Shown: positions 34,163-46,128, counted from the first letter of the stretch. The stretch is 64,000 nucleotides of DNA from Silene conica (GCA_029255685.2 CM055316.2:69455237-69519236), one strand, 5' to 3'. The notes: generated by a model from the sequence alone, not told the origin. Program-made: numbers and translations.

Positions 34163-35170
34163 ATGACCATCGCCCCTTTCCCACAACTCGAGCATGAACC
34201 TTTGTATTTCTATTGTGATAGATTAATCTCCTTCCTTTCTCAATTTGGCTATCCTATTAGTATTGGGGAGGTTTGTCGTATCTTATATGATGGAGTTACT
34301 GTTAAGACCTTGATCGAGATTGAGAGAAATTGCGAATGGGAATTTTTAGACCTACCCTGTGAGAAGCAATGGGAGCTTCTCAAACACCTAATGCGAGCCG
34401 ATACGGAGGGGTATGAGGGCATTGATATTAGTAACCCAGATATTCCTGTTGAGTGTGATCCTATCACACCCATTACTGAAGAGTCACTCATTCTTAAGGA
34501 TGAGAATGATAGGTTATTTGATTCCCTCTGCCTCCCCGTTGATGATACTGACTTGGATTTAGATACAGATGATGAGTTAGACTTTCACCCCTTGACTGAC
34601 CAACCTATTTCTGTAGGTGTTAGTAATGAACATATTCCTAACATGTTTGAACCCTCGGTTGATGAACCTTGTGTTTTGCAGGATTCTTCTATTGACAACT
34701 CTGATGTTTTTAATAATATTAGTGAATGTTATGTACAAGGATCCTTTACAAAGGATCCTTCGGAGGCTTTGATGTGTTTTGAGGCATGTGCAGGTGAATC
34801 TCTTGCTCAGGAGGCTGATTTGGATGCTCCAGATATTGCAGCACTAGTGACAGAGTCTATAGGCAGTAGGAAGAGAGATGTTCTCGATCGAGTAGTACCA
34901 CTTACTCGATCAAATGCTGTAGAGAACGAGGTCACTCAAGCAAGTGATCATTTGGCTGAAAAGAAGAGCCCAAGGAAGAAGAGACCAAGGAAGGTGTCGA
35001 CCCACGACTTGGGAGTCGACAACCCTAGGAGATGGATGGCTAGAGCTATGGATGATGACCCACCCATCTACATGGTGGAGAGAAAATCATCTACCCAAAT
35101 CACCATAGCTGAAGGAGTAGCCTGTAGTCAGAGCCCTTGGTCAAAGAAACGCCGAATCCTTCGCGGATGA
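34163..35170 (+). CDS. Divergent gag-like protein of element D, unit 1
   Basis: I chose the ATG at 34163, the first in-frame ATG after the primer site; a longer reading would begin inside the LTR. The product is 335 residues. The N-terminal ~85 residues (EHEPLYFYCDRLISFLSQFG, RILYDGVTVKTLIE, CEKQWELLKHLM) align in spacing with the C-terminal half of gag capsid in element C (EDFSEAWDRFKRL, FYNGL, LKLIEDV), which suggests a reduced gag; this is my inference. The middle (residues ~110-300) is acidic and low in recognisable motifs. A basic stretch KKSPRKKRPRK near residue 275 could bind nucleic acid. The tail ACSQSPWSKKRRILRG resembles element C's. No zinc knuckle, protease or RT. The frame is open, and the second unit encodes the same protein. 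Confidence 0.72.
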   Translation: MTIAPFPQLEHEPLYFYCDRLISFLSQFGYPISIGEVCRILYDGVTVKTLIEIERNCEWEFLDLPCEKQWELLKHLMRADTEGYEGIDISNPDIPVECDPITPITEESLILKDENDRLFDSLCLPVDDTDLDLDTDDELDFHPLTDQPISVGVSNEHIPNMFEPSVDEPCVLQDSSIDNSDVFNNISECYVQGSFTKDPSEALMCFEACAGESLAQEADLDAPDIAALVTESIGSRKRDVLDRVVPLTRSNAVENEVTQASDHLAEKKSPRKKRPRKVSTHDLGVDNPRRWMARAMDDDPPIYMVERKSSTQITIAEGVACSQSPWSKKRRILRG

Positions 35171-35389
35171 CTTCTTCTTTTTGCTCGTTTCTGTTTTTCT
35201 TAAGATATTTTTTTTTTTGTTTTGCTAAGACTTTCTTGCTTGCTTTCTTTAAGTTTTTAGGACAACTTTTTTTGTGTTTGCGTAGTTAAGACTTTTTGGA
35301 CTTGTTCTGGGTTCTCGCGCATTTGTTGGGCGCATATTTATTGCTTTTTCAGGTTTTTACGAAGAAACGGAGATCGTTGAGACTCAGAG

Positions 35390-35494
35390 GGTCGACCGAC
35401 CAGATACACCAGTCGGTCGACCTAGCCGCCGTATCGCTGAATTCCTGTTTTCTGCAGGAAAGGTGGGTCGACCTGTCCTCTAGGTCGGTCGACC
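35390..35494. repeat. Two 33-bp modules in the 3' UTR, unit 1
   Basis: Sites start at 35390/35411 and 35462/35483; the modules are again 72 bp apart. Copy at 40061-40165. Confidence 0.88.
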
Positions 35495-35577
35495 TACCTG
35501 TTCGTCGCAGTCAGTTCGTTTCTTCCTCGGAAATCGTGCAACCGTCTTTGGTACTTGAGTGGCACTGCTGGCCACCA

Positions 35578-35613
35578 AAAACCTCCCAGCTTACGCTGGT
35601 TTGGGGAGGTTTT
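35578..35613 (+). other. 3'-UTR hairpin, unit 1
   Basis: AAAACCTCCC and GGGAGGTTTT stem, conserved with 23510-23545. Confidence 0.65.
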
Positions 35614-35716
35614 TCTCTTACATCTTTTAACCCAGTGAGTTCTTTCCAGTTTTTCCTTAGTTTTTATTCTCTTTGCATCTTTCTTTTATTCTTCTGAAAG
35701 CTTTACTTAGGCTGAT

Positions 35717-35736
35717 GCACAATGGGGACATTGTGC
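35717..35736 (+). other. GNRA tetraloop hairpin, unit 1
   Basis: GCACAATG-GGGA-CATTGTGC, identical to 23649-23668. Confidence 0.7.
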
Positions 35737-36503
35737 GGGTTGGTTTGGGGAATGGTTTCGTGTTACATGCATTGCATTTTCTCACACGTTTATTGCATTT
35801 CTGTCTTGCATCGTTCTTTTCTTTATTTTCTTTATATATACAAAAATCCAAAAAAATTAAAAAAAAATTTCAAAAAAATGCACGTTTATTTTAGCATATA
35901 GGTCGAGTCGGAACGAAAGTATTTCAAGGATGATTTAGCTATCTTACATGTTTATACCTTTACATTGCCTTGTCAACTTGTTTTAGTATAAGAGTCTTTT
36001 GCATATTTACGAGTTTTTGTCAATTTGTATATCTTGAGACTTGACTTATACCTTGGTAACCTACTATACATTCTAAGTTTTAGAGCCTTATTCTTGGTTT
36101 CATTCTTAAACCAGTCGTCTAGGATGTGAGTAGTACTCCCCTTGGAACATGTTACATCAATATGCATAAACATGAGCTTGAATTGCTATATACTTGTTTT
36201 ACTATTTCGTTTTGTGAGTCTTGATACGTGCATTTGGGATCCCTTTTCTCATATTTACCCATAAGCCTTACATAGCCAGAATTGCCTTTTTATTCCCCCA
36301 AAACTACATCCCATACTTAGCCTACCCTTCCAAGCTAGTATTTGTGGTCTTTGGATTTTTTTTTTGAGGCATCTTGGTTTGTATGCTATTATGAGCAAAA
36401 AGAGAAAAGAAAGAAAGAAAGCAAGAAAAGGAAAAGAACAGAAAAATTCAAAGAAAGAAAGAAAAAAAAAAGAAAAAAAAAAAATCCGGAAAATACGAAA
36501 GTC

Positions 36504-36536
36504 AGTCGACCGACCAGCTTCTTGGGTCGGCCGACC
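36504..36536. repeat. 33-bp module after the purine tract, unit 1
   Basis: Sites at 36504 and 36525. Copy at 41175-41207. Confidence 0.9.
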
Positions 36537-37191
36537 ACCTGACAGCATCAGAATGCAAATTTCGTTCCAGAAATCCCTTTCTTTTATATGTTATCACTCC
36601 CGTACCTCATTCAAAAATATTTGGGAGTCCTTTCTTATATAATGTGAGAGTTGTGCCACAAGAAAAGACACTTTCTTAATATCAAAAAGTTGTGAAATAT
36701 GTTGTTGGGAACCGGTTTTACTAGCTTGGCTACTAACCCCACAAGTCCAAAAACATCTTAACCACTTTTACCTTTTACCTCACATATCTTTCATTACCTC
36801 AATTGCATGTATCTGGGTCACTTAATAAGGTTGTTGTACAAAGTTGTAGAATTCTTGTTCATGTTAGATTGCAGGCATGTTTCCATGGGTCGCAGTTAGG
36901 TGAGTGTCTCTACAAAATTACTTCTTTCTATCTTTTACATATACTCACCCTTTGCTTCATGAGTGTCTCGAGCGTACCGCGCGAGTCCATGGTATAAGTC
37001 TCTATAGTCTTTATGTTTTCAAGTTTGACGACCCTATAACTCGTTTGCATGATTTGAATATTATCTCATTTTGTTCTTGGCATTGGTTTAGGTTTACATG
37101 TAAATTTCGCTCTGAGATTGAAATCGTTCCATTAGTTAAGATCGAGTCTATTTCTTGCTTGAGGGCAAGCAAGGGTTTGGTTTGGGGAATT

Positions 37192-38754
37192 TGATACGTG
37201 TCTATTTTATGATGTTTTACATCTATTTTTACACATATTTGGTCGCTCATTTACTATGTTTTAGCCTTTATTTCCCACAAATTGTGTACTTTCGTATTTT
37301 TATGCACTTTTGCAGATTTATGCGGAAAAGAGACGATTTAGCACCAAATTCGTATCCTCAAGTCTTTAGCTTAAATTAAGGAATAAATGGAAAGTCAACT
37401 GGAGTCGAAATCAAGTACCAAGAGTCAAAACAGAAGAAATCCGAAGATTTCCGTACAGAAGCGGTCGACCGACCAGCTAAACGGGTCGGCCGACCAGGCC
37501 CGATTTTCAATAAAGCCCAATTCTCGAAGAAGGCCGAAAATAAAAGAAGCCCAGCAGAAGCGGTCGACCGACCAGCTATACGGGTCGGCCGACCAGCACG
37601 AAGCCCATACGATTTCTTTTTCGGAAATAAAGTAGAGTTTTAGCTTTTAGGAAACTCTTAGTTTTTACCCTATATAAACTAATCTTGTGATTAGGGTTTT
37701 ACATCAATTATAATCCAGTTTAACAGACAATAAGTTTGAGAGAGATTCAATTATTCAGTTTTATTCAAGCTTTAGTTTTGTAATCTTTCAATAGTTCCCA
37801 AGTATTCAATAAAGTTAATTCCGTTCTGCCTTAATTCCAATTGTGGTAATTCTTCTTTGATCCAGTTTCATTATTTTTCTTATTGCTTTTATTACAATTG
37901 TTAAGTTAGAATCCCAAGCTTTATTTGAATCTTGCATGCTTAGTTTATTTACTATGTTCTCTATGTTTATTCCCAATTTTATATTCGTCTTAACAGTTAT
38001 GAGTAACTAATTTTCATATGTTAGGATGTAGGGAATAATATGCATAGGTAAATAAAATCCGAAAAACCCGACCTGTAGCAGGACCACGGTCGGCCGACTG
38101 GAATAGTCGGTCGGTCGACCGAGGCCGTGGTCGGCCGACTGGGGTAGCCGGTCGGTCGACCACTCGCGTCTGTTTTCTTATTTCGTATTTTCTTATAAAT
38201 TATAATATCCTGCAATGAGACCAATAGGAGACTTGTAGGATGTTAGTAATGACCTACCCAAGATTGAAAGATACGGGAAGGGCATTGGTTTACACCTTAA
38301 GACGGATAGGTTACTAAAGGCTGAAAGGTATGTAACCTGGGATTTAGGAATCACCCTTATTGTTGACACCCAATAATTGTGAGACCTAGGAACTAATAGC
38401 ATAGGCCGAAAGGAGCTATTAGGTAGCATAGACCTAAAAAGTTATGTTACACCCCCTTACGCGACTGCAATACATGTTGACCTTAGGATTTATTTTACCT
38501 TAGCTTTTTATTACCCAAACATCCTAGCATCCCTTTTATTATATTTTATTCTCATCTTTATTTCTTGTTTTATCTTAATCTTTGCCTTAGATATAGTAAT
38601 CAATCAATCAAACCCCAAATTTGTCACCTTTAAACATTAACATTAAGACAATAAACATTCCCCACCTCTTTGTGGTTCGACCCTGACTTTCACTATCTAT
38701 TGTTAAGGTTAGGAATTATAAATTTATCTTTGGTACCCTCAACGACGGGCATCA
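37192..38754 (+). repeat. LTR 2 (shared middle LTR) of element D
   Basis: 1563 bp; serves as 3' LTR of unit 1 and 5' LTR of unit 2. TATA box at 37671-37678. Shares GTATTTT with LTR 3. Confidence 0.95.
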
Positions 38755-38834
38755 AATTTTGGCGCCGTTGCCGGGGAGGTGACGCCAGTGTTTATTGTTT
38801 TTTTGTTTATGTTTTCCCTTTTTCTTTCGCTGTC

Positions 38835-39842
38835 ATGACCATCGCCCCTTTCCCACAACTCGAGCATGAACCTTTGTATTTCTATTGTGATAGATTAATC
38901 TCCTTCCTTTCTCAATTTGGCTATCCTATTAGTATTGGGGAGGTTTGTCGTATCTTATATGATGGAGTTACTGTTAAGACCTTGATCGAGATTGAGAGAA
39001 ATTGCGAATGGGAATTTTTAGACCTACCCTGTGAGAAGCAATGGGAGCTTCTCAAACACCTAATGCGAGCCGATACGGAGGGGTATGAGGGCATTGATAT
39101 TAGTAACCCAGATATTCCTGTTGAGTGTGATCCTATCACACCCATTACTGAAGAGTCACTCATTCTTAAGGATGAGAATGATAGGTTATTTGATTCCCTC
39201 TGCCTCCCCGTTGATGATACTGACTTGGATTTAGATACAGATGATGAGTTAGACTTTCACCCCTTGACTGACCAACCTATTTCTGTAGGTGTTAGTAATG
39301 AACATATTCCTAACATGTTTGAACCCTCGGTTGATGAACCTTGTGTTTTGCAGGATTCTTCTATTGACAACTCTGATGTTTTTAATAATATTAGTGAATG
39401 TTATGTACAAGGATCCTTTACAAAGGATCCTTCGGAGGCTTTGATGTGTTTTGAGGCATGTGCAGGTGAATCTCTTGCTCAGGAGGCTGATTTGGATGCT
39501 CCAGATATTGCAGCACTAGTGACAGAGTCTATAGGCAGTAGGAAGAGAGATGTTCTCGATCGAGTAGTACCACTTACTCGATCAAATGCTGTAGAGAACG
39601 AGGTCACTCAAGCAAGTGATCATTTGGCTGAAAAGAAGAGCCCAAGGAAGAAGAGACCAAGGAAGGTGTCGACCCACGACTTGGGAGTCGACAACCCTAG
39701 GAGATGGATGGCTAGAGCTATGGATGATGACCCACCCATCTACATGGTGGAGAGAAAATCATCTACCCAAATCACCATAGCTGAAGGAGTAGCCTGTAGT
39801 CAGAGCCCTTGGTCAAAGAAACGCCGAATCCTTCGCGGATGA
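38835..39842 (+). CDS. Divergent gag-like protein of element D, unit 2
   Basis: The translated 335-residue product is the same as that of 34163-35170 throughout. It has the same ATG context, 75 nt after the start of the primer site. With two LTR-bounded copies in tandem, two transcripts encoding the same protein are possible. Function is unknown; see the first copy for the gag-like reading. Confidence 0.72.
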   Translation: MTIAPFPQLEHEPLYFYCDRLISFLSQFGYPISIGEVCRILYDGVTVKTLIEIERNCEWEFLDLPCEKQWELLKHLMRADTEGYEGIDISNPDIPVECDPITPITEESLILKDENDRLFDSLCLPVDDTDLDLDTDDELDFHPLTDQPISVGVSNEHIPNMFEPSVDEPCVLQDSSIDNSDVFNNISECYVQGSFTKDPSEALMCFEACAGESLAQEADLDAPDIAALVTESIGSRKRDVLDRVVPLTRSNAVENEVTQASDHLAEKKSPRKKRPRKVSTHDLGVDNPRRWMARAMDDDPPIYMVERKSSTQITIAEGVACSQSPWSKKRRILRG

Positions 39843-40248
39843 CTTCTTCTTTTTGCTCGTTTCTGTTTTTCTTAAGATATTTTTTTTTTGTTTTGCTAAG
39901 ACTTTCTTGCTTGCTTTCTTTAAGTTTTTAGGACAACTTTTTTTGTGTTTGCGTAGTTAAGACTTTTTGGACTTGTTCTGGGTTCTCGCGCATTTGTTGG
40001 GCGCATATTTATTGCTTTTTCAGGTTTTTACGAAGAAACGGAGATCGTTGAGACTCAGAGGGTCGACCGACCAGATACACCAGTCGGTCGACCTAGCCGC
40101 CGTATCGCTGAATTCCTGTTTTCTGCAGGAAAGGTGGGTCGACCTGTCCTCTAGGTCGGTCGACCTACCTGTTCGTCGCAGTCAGTTCGTTTCTTCCTCG
40201 GAAATCGTGCAACCGTCTTTGGTACTTGAGTGGCACTGCTGGCCACCA

Positions 40249-40407
40249 AAAACCTCCCAGCTTACGCTGGTTTGGGGAGGTTTTTCTCTTACATCTTTTA
40301 ACCCAGTGAGTTCTTTCCAGTTTTTCCTTAGTTTTTATTCTCTTTGCATCTTTCTTTTATTCTTCTGAAAGCTTTACTTAGGCTGATGCACAATGGGGAC
40401 ATTGTGC
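40249..40407 (+). other. 3'-UTR hairpins, unit 2
   Basis: Double hairpin at 40249-40284 and GNRA hairpin at 40388-40407, as in unit 1. Confidence 0.65.
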
Positions 40408-41862
40408 GGGTTGGTTTGGGGAATGGTTTCGTGTTACATGCATTGCATTTTCTCACACGTTTATTGCATTTCTGTCTTGCATCGTTCTTTTCTTTATTTT
40501 CTTTATATATACAAAAATCCAAAAAAATTAAAAAAAAATTTCAAAAAAATGCACGTTTATTTTAGCATATAGGTCGAGTCGGAACGAAAGTATTTCAAGG
40601 ATGATTTAGCTATCTTACATGTTTATACCTTTACATTGCCTTGTCAACTTGTTTTAGTATAAGAGTCTTTTGCATATTTACGAGTTTTTGTCAATTTGTA
40701 TATCTTGAGACTTGACTTATACCTTGGTAACCTACTATACATTCTAAGTTTTAGAGCCTTATTCTTGGTTTCATTCTTAAACCAGTCGTCTAGGATGTGA
40801 GTAGTACTCCCCTTGGAACATGTTACATCAATATGCATAAACATGAGCTTGAATTGCTATATACTTGTTTTACTATTTCGTTTTGTGAGTCTTGATACGT
40901 GCATTTGGGATCCCTTTTCTCATATTTACCCATAAGCCTTACATAGCCAGAATTGCCTTTTTATTCCCCCAAAACTACATCCCATACTTAGCCTACCCTT
41001 CCAAGCTAGTATTTGTGGTCTTTGGATTTTTTTTTTGAGGCATCTTGGTTTGTATGCTATTATGAGCAAAAAGAGAAAAGAAAGAAAGAAAGCAAGAAAA
41101 GGAAAAGAACAGAAAAATTCAAAGAAAGAAAGAAAAAAAAAAGAAAAAAAAAAAATCCGGAAAATACGAAAGTCAGTCGACCGACCAGCTTCTTGGGTCG
41201 GCCGACCACCTGACAGCATCAGAATGCAAATTTCGTTCCAGAAATCCCTTTCTTTTATATGTTATCACTCCCGTACCTCATTCAAAAATATTTGGGAGTC
41301 CTTTCTTATATAATGTGAGAGTTGTGCCACAAGAAAAGACACTTTCTTAATATCAAAAAGTTGTGAAATATGTTGTTGGGAACCGGTTTTACTAGCTTGG
41401 CTACTAACCCCACAAGTCCAAAAACATCTTAACCACTTTTACCTTTTACCTCACATATCTTTCATTACCTCAATTGCATGTATCTGGGTCACTTAATAAG
41501 GTTGTTGTACAAAGTTGTAGAATTCTTGTTCATGTTAGATTGCAGGCATGTTTCCATGGGTCGCAGTTAGGTGAGTGTCTCTACAAAATTACTTCTTTCT
41601 ATCTTTTACATATACTCACCCTTTGCTTCATGAGTGTCTCGAGCGTACCGCGCGAGTCCATGGTATAAGTCTCTATAGTCTTTATGTTTTCAAGTTTGAC
41701 GACCCTATAACTCGTTTGCATGATTTGAATATTATCTCATTTTGTTCTTGGCATTGGTTTAGGTTTACATGTAAATTTCGCTCTGAGATTGAAATCGTTC
41801 CATTAGTTAAGATCGAGTCTATTTCTTGCTTGAGGGCAAGCAAGGGTTTGGTTTGGGGAATT

Positions 41863-43425
41863 TGATACGTGTCTATTTTATGATGTTTTACATCTATTTT
41901 TACACATATTTGGTCGCTCATTTACTATGTTTTAGCCTTTATTTCCCACAAATTGTGTACTTTCGTATTTTTATGCACTTTTGCAGATTTATGCGGAAAA
42001 GAGACGATTTAGCACCAAATTCGTATCCTCAAGTCTTTAGCTTAAATTAAGGAATAAATGGAAAGTCAACTGGAGTCGAAATCAAGTACCAAGAGTCAAA
42101 ACAGAAGAAATCCGAAGATTTCCGTACAGAAGCGGTCGACCGACCAGCTAAACGGGTCGGCCGACCAGGCCCGATTTTCAATAAAGCCCAATTCTCGAAG
42201 AAGGCCGAAAATAAAAGAAGCCCAGCAGAAGCGGTCGACCGACCAGCTATACGGGTCGGCCGACCAGCACGAAGCCCATACGATTTCTTTTTCGGAAATA
42301 AAGTAGAGTTTTAGCTTTTAGGAAACTCTTAGTTTTTACCCTATATAAACTAATCTTGTGATTAGGGTTTTACATCAATTATAATCCAGTTTAACAGACA
42401 ATAAGTTTGAGAGAGATTCAATTATTCAGTTTTATTCAAGCTTTAGTTTTGTAATCTTTCAATAGTTCCCAAGTATTCAATAAAGTTAATTCCGTTCTGC
42501 CTTAATTCCAATTGTGGTAATTCTTCTTTGATCCAGTTTCATTATTTTTCTTATTGCTTTTATTACAATTGTTAAGTTAGAATCCCAAGCTTTATTTGAA
42601 TCTTGCATGCTTAGTTTATTTACTATGTTCTCTATGTTTATTCCCAATTTTATATTCGTCTTAACAGTTATGAGTAACTAATTTTCATATGTTAGGATGT
42701 AGGGAATAATATGCATAGGTAAATAAAATCCGAAAAACCCGACCTGTAGCAGGACCACGGTCGGCCGACTGGAATAGTCGGTCGGTCGACCGAGGCCGTG
42801 GTCGGCCGACTGGGGTAGCCGGTCGGTCGACCACTCGCGTCTGTTTTCTTATTTCGTATTTTCTTATAAATTATAATATCCTGCAATGAGACCAATAGGA
42901 GACTTGTAGGATGTTAGTAATGACCTACCCAAGATTGAAAGATACGGGAAGGGCATTGGTTTACACCTTAAGACGGATAGGTTACTAAAGGCTGAAAGGT
43001 ATGTAACCTGGGATTTAGGAATCACCCTTATTGTTGACACCCAATAATTGTGAGACCTAGGAACTAATAGCATAGGCCGAAAGGAGCTATTAGGTAGCAT
43101 AGACCTAAAAAGTTATGTTACACCCCCTTACGCGACTGCAATACATGTTGACCTTAGGATTTATTTTACCTTAGCTTTTTATTACCCAAACATCCTAGCA
43201 TCCCTTTTATTATATTTTATTCTCATCTTTATTTCTTGTTTTATCTTAATCTTTGCCTTAGATATAGTAATCAATCAATCAAACCCCAAATTTGTCACCT
43301 TTAAACATTAACATTAAGACAATAAACATTCCCCACCTCTTTGTGGTTCGACCCTGACTTTCACTATCTATTGTTAAGGTTAGGAATTATAAATTTATCT
43401 TTGGTACCCTCAACGACGGGCATCA
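41863..43425 (+). repeat. LTR 3 of element D
   Basis: 1563 bp, TATA box at 42342-42349; followed directly by the target duplication CCCTC and the host copia polypurine remnant. Confidence 0.95.
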
Positions 43426-43443
43426 CCCTCCTCAAGTTGGATG

Positions 43444-45622
43444 TTAAGGTGGAGCATCCACAAGACCCAACATGGCAATAAGATATTGATGTTGCTGTTC
43501 ACCAAGTGCCTTCGTAAACACATCTGCCAGTTGCTGAGATGTAGGAACATGAGTAGTAGTGATTAGACCTTCTGTAATCTGCTCTCTTATGTAATGACAA
43601 TCTAATCTGATATGTTTAGTCCTTTCATGAAAGACTGGGTTCTCTGCAATTGGCTGAGCTGCCTTGTTATCATAGTGTAAAACAACTGGTGTTGGAACAC
43701 ATATTTGCAACTCATTTATCCAAACTATTTCACTAGATGTATGACTCATACTTCTATACTCGGATTCTGCTGAAGATTTGCTCACTGTGGGTTGCTTCTT
43801 TGTCTTCCACGATATTAATGATCTCCCAAGTGATATGGAATAACCAGTTAGAGACTTGCCTGTATAAGCACAGGAACCCAAATCTGCATCACAGTGACTG
43901 CGTAATACTAATTCAGTTTGTGCAGGATAGAACAGACCATAGTTCAGTGTACCCTTCAAATACCTTATCAGGTGAACTGCAGCATTCAGATGTGGCTGTC
44001 TTGGCTCTCCCAAAAACGGACTTAATTGTTGTACACTATAACTTATGTCAGGTCTAGTAAGGTTTACGTATAGCAGTCTCCCAATTATCCTTCTGTAATA
44101 CTCTGGATTTTCTAGCAACTGTCCCTCATGAGTAGATAGTTTCAAACCAGTGGGTAGAGGAAACTTAACAGACTTTGCCTCTGTCATCTTAGAATCCTTC
44201 AAGATATCTATGATATACTTCCTTTGATTCAATAGTATGCCATTTGTAGATCTTGCCACTTCTATGCCAAGAAAATACCTTAGTTGTCCCAAATCCTTAA
44301 TGGTGAAGGCCTCATTAAGCATATCTTTGATGAATTTTATTCCCTTTGCATCATTTCCTGTGATTAAAAGATCATCAACATAAACTACAATTGCAATGAA
44401 TGAGCTGGGTTGTTGTCCTTTTGTGAACAAGGAGTAGTCAAATTTGGCCTTGACAAAACCATGGTTAGTGAGAAATTTGGACAACTCAAGGTTTGTCTTG
44501 ATGCCTGTTTTAGACCATAGAGGGATCTCTTTAGAAGGCATACATCCTTCAAGCCATCCTTATTGTACCCATCTGGTTTAGTCATATACACTTCCTCATC
44601 TAGGAATCCGTGTAAAAATGCATTGTTTATATCTAACTGATGTAACAACCATCCCTTTGAAGCAGCAATAGCAATTACACACCTGACAGTAGTGAATTTT
44701 ACCACAGGACTGAATGTGTGTTTATAATCCTTTCCTTCAATTTGGCTATATCCTTTTCTACTAAACGAGCCTTGTATCTTTCCACAAACCCATCTGAATT
44801 GAATTTAATCTAATAAACCCACTTTGCTCTTATGGCCTTCTTTCCAGAAGGAAGTGGGGTAAGTATCCAGGTCTGGTTACTTTCAAGTGCTGACAGCTCC
44901 TTATCCATGGCTTGCTGCCCATTAGGATCATTTTTGGCTTGTGAGTATGTAAAGGGTTCATACAATTGCATGACATTATGACAGGAAGCTTGATAAGCCT
45001 CAGAATAGCCCTCAAGATGTAAACTGGCATTTAAAGCAGTATTTGATCCTTGGGTGTCATCAATGGAGGATGGTAGCCCTTTGTAGTCAAAGTCTTTCAA
45101 TTTTGAAGAGAGTTGTCTTGCTCTAGTTGATTTCCTGACAGGATCAACAGAAGTTTGACTGGTAGTATCATTAATAGAGTTATTATGATTTGTGTTGGGT
45201 TGAAAATTTGTATTATTGTGAGTAATGGGATCAATAATATTGTTGTGAGGAATGATATCAGTATTAGGTATTTCATTGTTAGTTTCATCACCAGTTTCTT
45301 CTTCTGAGTCAGGTACAGAAGAAATTGGTTTTGGTTCATAAATGGAATATGAGGGTGTTGAGGAGAAAGAAAAAATAGATTCCCTGAAGACAACATCTCT
45401 ACTGTAAATCACCTTGTGATTGTCCAATGTATAAAGCCTGTATCATTTCTTTCCCATTGGGTAACCCAAAAATATGCATCCGGTTGCCCTATCTTCAAAC
45501 TTATCTCCAACATGTCTTGCAGCATAACACAAACACCCTATGACTCTCAGATGGTCATAATCAGGAGGTTTCTGAAACATGTATTCATAAGGTGTTTTCC
45601 ACTTTAGGACAACAATGGGTAA
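43444..45622 (-). pseudogene. Host copia integrase C-terminus, RT and RNase H
   Basis: On the minus strand this begins inside the integrase C-terminal region ([28 protein letters not shown]) where the Tat element cuts it. It continues through a polar linker (44810-45427) into RT: DINNAFLHGFLDEEVYMTKP, SLYGLKQA, then catalytic YVDD in VVYVDDLLITGND. RNase H has HCDADLGSCAYTGKSLTGYS and SKSSAESEYRSM, and ends VDAPP with a stop at 43444. A stop or frame break near 44810 and a frameshift near 44500 make it non-functional, although the catalytic motifs survive. Confidence 0.92.
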
Positions 45623-46128
45623 TGTTTAGCCCAAAAATCCACATCTCACTATTGGGCCCAAAAGAAAAATAAGAGGGATAAGCAGCCCGCCGCAGGAGCA
45701 GACCAGACGCAGGAAAAGAGCTGTTGGAGTAGGAGAATGGGTCAAAACCCTAAAGGAATATCCCCCTATATTCCCTCCTACATTCCAGGGCCAGAGCAGA
45801 AATTGGTTGAGCTTAAATCCGCAGCTATAAAAGGAAAGGCTAGGGCATTTTTTATTCATTCAGTTCATACGTTGTAACTTACTACTTACGCAAACACTTG
45901 TACTCATACAAAACAGTAAAATCACTCGATCATAGTAAAAATATTGGTGGGATTCCGTTCCCCCCGCGGTTGTTTCCCTCATTGGGTTTTTCCGCGTCAC
46001 CAAAACCTTCTTGCGTCATTCTTTATTTTTTCTGTTCTTATATTCGTTTATACGTAAGATTTTAATATTGGTTGACACTTTGACCCGCATCACATAAACA
46101 TTGACCCGGTAGAAATTTTACCAAAATA
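45623..46128 (+). repeat. 5' LTR of Tat element
   Basis: 506 bp; TATAAAAG at 45826-45833. Its last dinucleotide is TA where the 3' LTR has CA. Confidence 0.92.

Larger units (their letters stand above)
35171..37191 (+). other. 3' untranslated region of element D, unit 1
   Basis: Homologous to 23118-25120. It contains modules at 35390-35494 and 36504-36536, the double hairpin, the GNRA hairpin, the purine tract and the polypurine-like GGGTTTGGTTTGGGGAATT before LTR 2. Confidence 0.85.
32520..43425 (+). mobile_element. Tandem LTR-internal-LTR-internal-LTR retroelement (GTCGAC family, element D)
   Basis: Three 1563-bp LTRs (32520, 37192, 41863) alternate with two almost identical internal domains (~3.1 kb). 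Only the outermost LTRs carry the target duplication CCCTC (32515-32519 and 43426-43430), so the whole array occupies one insertion site. Units repeat at 4672 and 4671 bp; the 1-bp difference is a T-run near 35208 (11 T) versus 39881 (10 T). Each internal domain has a tRNA-Asp primer site, one 335-codon ORF and a structured 3' region, with no gag-pol. Insertion hit the polypurine tract of the host copia. Confidence 0.95.

Noticed and set aside
34991-35023. Two GTCGAC hexamers inside the element D ORF as a possible extra module
   Set aside because: Spacing is 19 bp and the outer half-sites do not match, so it does not meet the module definition.
35657-35851. Small frames around the 3'-UTR hairpins in elements C and D
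   Set aside because: Frames are not conserved between C and D although the nucleotides are, which favours RNA structure over coding.
45416-45607. Plus-strand frame opposite the copia linker
   Set aside because: A shadow of the copia integrase-RT linker on the minus strand.
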